From positions 1-9,363 of the forward strand of contig CALBWZ010000237.1 of the NCBI GenBank assembly GCA_937893415.1: a stretch of DNA of 9,363 nt, written 5' to 3'. The notes below the pieces were generated by a model. The model was not told where the DNA came from, searched no databases, and worked only from the letters and a program-made list of their open reading frames with translations. The DNA comes from an uncultured Comamonadaceae bacterium. GTDB taxonomy: Bacteria; Pseudomonadota; Gammaproteobacteria; Burkholderiales; Burkholderiaceae_C. Positions 6,093 to 9,363 of the stretch are shown here, piece by piece (positions within the stretch are counted from its first letter, which is position 1; the number at the start of each line of letters is the position of its first letter). The position numbers and the translations under genes are program-made.

Positions 6093-8501
6093 TCAGTTGC
6101 GCAAGGGCTTGCCGGTAGACAACATGCCCATGATGCGTTCTTGTGATTTGGGGTTGGCCAGCAGTGCACCAAACGCGCGCCGCTCCAAGGTCATCAGGTA
6201 TTCCTCAGATACCCGCGTGCCCGCATCAACATCGCCGCCGCACATGACCGTGGCTATTTCACGCGCAATGTGCAAGTCGTAGGCGCTGATAAACCCGCCG
6301 TCGCGCATGTTGATGAGCTGGCCCAAAATGGTGGCAATGCCACTGCGCCCTGCCACTTTGAACAAGCGTTTAGCGGGTGGGCGGTAGCCCGTGTCTGCCA
6401 AAGCTTTGGCTTGACCCAACGCCACATACAGCAGTTCATCTTTGTTGAGTACCACCACGTCACTGGCTTTTAAATACCCAAGGTCTTGGCTTTCTAAAGC
6501 ACTGGTACCTACTTTGGCCATGGCTGCGCTAGAGAAGCCTTCAGTCAAAAACGGCAGCAAATCCGAGCCTGTGGAGGCTTGTGCATTTTCAGCGGCGCGT
6601 CTGGCCAAGTAGGTTAAGCCGCCCGCGCCTGGCACCAAACCCACGCCTACTTCAACCAAACCCATGTAGCTCTCAAGCGCGGCTACGCGCATGGCGCTGT
6701 ACACCGCCAGCTCACAACCACCGCCAAGTGCCAGGCCTGATACGGCGCTGACAACCGGGACTTGTGCGTAGCGAATCGCCAACATGACTTGTTGTAGCTC
6801 GTGCTCTACCGCGTCTATGGCATCCAATCCACCCACCATAAAGCCTGGCAGCATGGCCTGCAGGTCGGCGCCAGCACTGAACGGGCCAGAGCCTGTCCAA
6901 ATCACCATGGCGTCAAAATCCGCCTCTGCGCTGTGCACGCCACGCAACAAGCCTTCAGCAACCTGTGGGCTGATGGCGTGCATCTTGGTTTTAATGCTGG
7001 CAATTAATACACTTGGGGCATGGTCGTGTGTCCACAGTCGTATGGCCGAATCCTCGAACACGGTGGTGCCAGCGGTCTCGTATGACTCAGCGCCGTCGCC
7101 CAAGAAACGCTCCGGAAACAACTGACGCGACAACACTGGTAAAGCGGCTTGCGGCTCAAAGGTGTTGCTCGCTGGGTTGTAAGAGCCTTGTGGCGTGTGC
7201 ACCCCTCCCGCCTCGGCAACTGGGCCTTCAAACACCCATTGTGGCAATGGCGTGTTGCACAGCGCTTTGCCCGCATCAATGTCTTCTTGCACCCACTGTG
7301 CCACTTGCAGCCACCCGGCGTCTTGCCACAGTTCAAAAGGGCCTTGCTGCATGCCAAAACCAAAGCGCATACACGCATCAACATCGCGCGCGGTGTTGGC
7401 TATTGTTTCTAAATGTATGGCCGCGTAGTGAAACGCGTTGCGCAAAATAGCCCACAAAAACTGGCCTTGCGCGCCAGTGCTGTCGCGCAGCAAGCCAAGG
7501 CGCTGTGACGCGGGGTACTTGAGCATGCGTGCGTAGACCTCGTCTGCTTGTTGCCCTCCAGGCACGTAGTCGTTGGTATGTGCATCAAAGCGCAGCACAT
7601 CACGCCCCACTTTTTTGTAGAAACCCGACTTGGTTTTTTGACCCAATCGCCCATCAGCAATCAGTTGTTTGAGCGCGTTTGGCGTTGAGAAATGTGGGTA
7701 AAAGGGATCAGACTTTTCGGTTAAATTGTCTTGCAATGTTTTGACGACGTGAGCCAACGTGTCCAGGCCCACAACATCAGCCGTGCGGAATGTGCCAGAG
7801 CTTGCTCTGCCCAATTTCTTTCCCGTTAGGTCGTCCACCACATCGTAGGTGAGACCGAATTTTTCAGCCTCAACAATGGTGGCTAACATGCCTGCCGTAC
7901 CAACACGGTTGGCAATAAAGTTGGGCGTGTCTTTGGCACGCACCACCGTCTTGCCCAACACGGTGGTTACAAAGGTTTCCAAATTGTTCAGCGCCTGGGT
8001 ACTGGACGCAGGGGTAGGAATGATTTCCACCAAGCTCATGTAACGCGGCGGGTTGAAGAAGTGCACACCACAAAAGCGCTCAGCCAGTTCTGGAGCCAAG
8101 GGTGCGCCCAATGCCGAGATGGACAAGCCTGACGTATTGGTGGCCAAAATCGCATGTTTGGCCAGCTTGGGCGCAATGCGCTCGTACAACGCGTGCTTCC
8201 AATCCATACGCTCAGCGATGGCCTCAATCACGAGGTCACACTCGCCCAACCAATGTAGGTGGTCGTCGTAATTAGCCGGTGTAATAAGGGCCGCGTCTGC
8301 GGCTCTTCCCAACGGCGCTGGCTTTTGTTTGCTCAACCCAGCAATGGCTTTGTTGGCAATGGCGTTTTTATCTGAACCGTCTTGGGCGGCCAAGTCAAAC
8401 AATATGACTGGCACCCGTGCGTTGGCCAAGTGTGCAGCAATTTGCGCACCCATAACGCCCGCACCCAACACCGCAACCTTGCGAATTTGAAACCTAGACA
8501 T
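6093..8501 (-). CDS. fadN: FadN-type 3-hydroxyacyl-CoA dehydrogenase / enoyl-CoA hydratase
   Basis: This 802-residue two-activity beta-oxidation protein has its domains in FadN order, with the dehydrogenase first and the crotonase domain last, opposite to FadB. The NAD-binding Rossmann motif is GAGVMG (13-18). The catalytic pair is H147 in HFFNPP and E159 in VEII, twelve residues apart as in the family, and NTSGLSI (122-128) binds substrate. The C-terminal half of the dehydrogenase includes KDTPNFIANRVG (190-201) and FGFGMQQGPFE (380-390). The crotonase domain has SAGADL (542-547), GLALGGGCE (589-597) and a catalytic-type glutamate E617 in GLVEVGVGLVPGAGG. A second glutamate is not evident because the family has an insertion after residue 635. 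ATG 8499-8501 has AAGGGA (8506-8511) just upstream. It converts enoyl-CoA through 3-hydroxyacyl-CoA to 3-ketoacyl-CoA, the substrate of the thiolase downstream. Confidence 0.95.
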   Translation of the reverse strand: MSRFQIRKVAVLGAGVMGAQIAAHLANARVPVILFDLAAQDGSDKNAIANKAIAGLSKQKPAPLGRAADAALITPANYDDHLHWLGECDLVIEAIAERMDWKHALYERIAPKLAKHAILATNTSGLSISALGAPLAPELAERFCGVHFFNPPRYMSLVEIIPTPASSTQALNNLETFVTTVLGKTVVRAKDTPNFIANRVGTAGMLATIVEAEKFGLTYDVVDDLTGKKLGRASSGTFRTADVVGLDTLAHVVKTLQDNLTEKSDPFYPHFSTPNALKQLIADGRLGQKTKSGFYKKVGRDVLRFDAHTNDYVPGGQQADEVYARMLKYPASQRLGLLRDSTGAQGQFLWAILRNAFHYAAIHLETIANTARDVDACMRFGFGMQQGPFELWQDAGWLQVAQWVQEDIDAGKALCNTPLPQWVFEGPVAEAGGVHTPQGSYNPASNTFEPQAALPVLSRQLFPERFLGDGAESYETAGTTVFEDSAIRLWTHDHAPSVLIASIKTKMHAISPQVAEGLLRGVHSAEADFDAMVIWTGSGPFSAGADLQAMLPGFMVGGLDAIDAVEHELQQVMLAIRYAQVPVVSAVSGLALGGGCELAVYSAMRVAALESYMGLVEVGVGLVPGAGGLTYLARRAAENAQASTGSDLLPFLTEGFSSAAMAKVGTSALESQDLGYLKASDVVVLNKDELLYVALGQAKALADTGYRPPAKRLFKVAGRSGIATILGQLINMRDGGFISAYDLHIAREIATVMCGGDVDAGTRVSEEYLMTLERRAFGALLANPKSQERIMGMLSTGKPLRN

Positions 8502-8513
8502 GCTGTCCCTTCA

Positions 8514-8543
8514 GGCGTGCGATGGCAACAACCACAACACGCC
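8514..8543 (-). promoter_or_regulatory. Possible leader hairpin before the FadN-like gene
   Basis: GGCGTG (8514-8519) and CACGCC (8538-8543) can pair around an 18-base loop just upstream of the Shine-Dalgarno sequence at 8506-8511. It lies in the longest gap inside the operon, 74 bases. It could affect translation or RNA processing between the DUF2147 gene and the FadN-like gene; a chance pairing is equally possible. Confidence 0.25.
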
Positions 8544-8551
8544 GAATGTCA

Positions 8552-8563
8552 ATTTTTAAAAAT
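8552..8563. repeat. A/T palindrome ATTTTTAAAAAT
   Basis: This is a perfect 12-base A/T dyad 12 bases downstream of the DUF2147 stop. It stands out from the surrounding sequence. No GC-rich stem precedes it, so it is not an intrinsic terminator. It may be a protein-binding or bendable site. Confidence 0.3.
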
Positions 8564-8575
8564 GTGCGTGCGTCT

Positions 8576-9082
8576 TTACTCGACACGAATCCACGTCTGT
8601 GTCCGCCCAAGAAGCGGCATGCCTACATAGCCGCGAACCTCAAGCTTGGCGCCTCCCTCTATGGGTGTCATACGCACCTTGTAGAGCTTGCCTTTTTGCG
8701 GGTCAAGGATTTCACCGCCGTCCCACATGCCTTCTGTACTGGCACTTTTAGTGACGCCACGGATGATTTCCATGCCCACAATGACTTGGCCTTTACGCTC
8801 ATCGGTACACAAATCACACGTGCGGCTGGCGCTGGGGTCGGGGTTGAGCGCTTTCTCTACAGTGCCGACCAGCACGCCACCTGCTTGGACCACGCGCACC
8901 AAAGATTTTTCTTTACCGGTTTCGTCGTCAATGCTTTTCCAAACACCAACGGGCGTGACTTGCGCTGCGGCTATCCGTGGCAACAAGGCCACAGCACCAA
9001 GCAATGCCAAGCCTGCAAACATCAGTGCATAACGCTTTACTTTGTTGACTTGTTTGATAACGGAAACTGTGTGATGTGTCAT
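8576..9082 (-). CDS. DUF2147 family exported protein
   Basis: This 168-residue protein has an N-terminal signal: a basic segment (KQVNKVKR, 10-17), a hydrophobic core at about 18-34, and a probable cleavage after IAAA at 40, leaving QVTPVG. The mature part matches DUF2147: PVGVWKSIDDETGKEKSLVR (44-63), a CDLC motif (C89 and C92), GMEIIRG (103-109), GGEILDPQKGKLY (122-134), and the ending VRGYVGMPLLGRTQTWIRV (149-167). The family is predicted to form a small beta-barrel and has no firmly known function; I do not assign one. The start is ATG 9080-9082, with GGAG (9089-9092) six bases upstream. The frame opens at a TTG four codons earlier, which would overlap that site. It sits inside the beta-oxidation operon, 39 bases after the acyl-CoA dehydrogenase gene, and is the only member predicted to leave the cytoplasm. 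A role at the envelope in lipid handling is only inferred from context. Confidence 0.9.
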   Translation of the reverse strand: MTHHTVSVIKQVNKVKRYALMFAGLALLGAVALLPRIAAAQVTPVGVWKSIDDETGKEKSLVRVVQAGGVLVGTVEKALNPDPSASRTCDLCTDERKGQVIVGMEIIRGVTKSASTEGMWDGGEILDPQKGKLYKVRMTPIEGGAKLEVRGYVGMPLLGRTQTWIRVE

Positions 9083-9121
9083 GATTTTCTCCAAAAATTG
9101 CGGGTAGAAATATGCGGTTGT

Positions 9122-9363
9122 TTAAGCTAAGGCTGCGTCAGTATCCATCAACACTGCTGTGCTGGCACGGGCTGTTCGCATGAGTGACGCTGTCTCTGGG
9201 AACAACTTGGCAAAGTAAAAACGCGCGGTTTGCAACTTGCCTTGGTAGAAGGGGTCTGTGTTGCCCGCAGCAATTTCTCGCAACGCCACTTGCGCCATGC
9301 GGGCCCAAAAGTAGCCAAACACCAAGTGCCCTGCCACACGCAAGTAATCCACTGCTGCAGCGC
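9122..9363 (-). CDS. Acyl-CoA dehydrogenase, C-terminal end (partial)
   Basis: Only the last 80 codons are visible; the gene enters from the right edge. The stretch DYLRVAGHLVFGYFWARMAQ followed by DPFYQGKLQTARFYFAKLFPE is typical of the extra C-terminal helical domain of roughly 590-600 residue acyl-CoA dehydrogenases. These are often annotated as acyl-CoA dehydrogenase with a C-terminal domain and are related to DmdC. These flavoproteins make trans-2-enoyl-CoA and pass electrons to electron-transfer flavoprotein. The catalytic base and FAD-binding parts are outside the window and cannot be checked. It is the first visible gene of the beta-oxidation operon; whether it is the first gene of the transcript is unknown. 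Confidence 0.85.
   Translation of the reverse strand, partial: AAAVDYLRVAGHLVFGYFWARMAQVALREIAAGNTDPFYQGKLQTARFYFAKLFPETASLMRTARASTAVLMDTDAALA

Noticed and set aside
8547..8552. Consensus -35 hexamer TTGACA on the minus strand between the DUF2147 and FadN-like genes
   Set aside because: At 16-18 bases downstream there is nothing like a -10 box (the bases are GTTGCC-like), so an internal promoter is not supported.

Overview
The window looks like chromosomal DNA from a betaproteobacterium, probably of the order Burkholderiales. This rests on gene content and protein style: a FadN-type multienzyme protein in an operon with a thiolase and a DUF2147 protein, a YrbG antiporter, and an Atm1-type transporter. 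It is an inference, not a database result. Base composition by eye is mid-range and fairly even, and I see no transposase, integrase, tRNA, rRNA, CRISPR array or phage gene.

Layout. Positions 1-1062 (minus) hold the N-terminal, membrane half of an Atm1-type ABC exporter whose ATPase domain lies outside the window. Divergent from it is a YciA-type acyl-CoA thioesterase (1131-1562, plus). Convergent with that are two minus-strand genes: a DsrE-like exported protein (1598-2074) and a YigI-type hotdog thioesterase (2130-2609). A non-coding stretch of about 405 bases (2610-3014) with several short inverted repeats separates these from a YrbG-type calcium/sodium antiporter (3015-3989, plus). The right half (4066-9363, minus) is a fatty acid beta-oxidation operon. 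In transcription order it encodes the tail of an acyl-CoA dehydrogenase, a DUF2147 exported protein, a FadN-type 3-hydroxyacyl-CoA dehydrogenase/enoyl-CoA hydratase, a thiolase, and a crotonase that looks more like a delta3,delta2-enoyl-CoA isomerase than a hydratase.

How the genes work together. The operon covers a whole turn of the beta-oxidation spiral: dehydrogenation (acyl-CoA dehydrogenase), hydration and second oxidation (FadN-like), cleavage (thiolase), and probably double-bond isomerisation for unsaturated acyl chains (crotonase). The two hotdog thioesterases nearby could release CoA from acyl-CoA intermediates. They are in separate transcription units, so the link is only suggestive. 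The DUF2147 protein is the odd member, because it carries a signal peptide while its neighbours are cytoplasmic.

Overall this is mostly an ordinary metabolic region. I do not find convincing evidence of an undescribed system. The points most worth a second look are the DUF2147 gene inside the operon, the isomerase-like active site of the last crotonase, and the structured intergenic stretch at 2610-3014.
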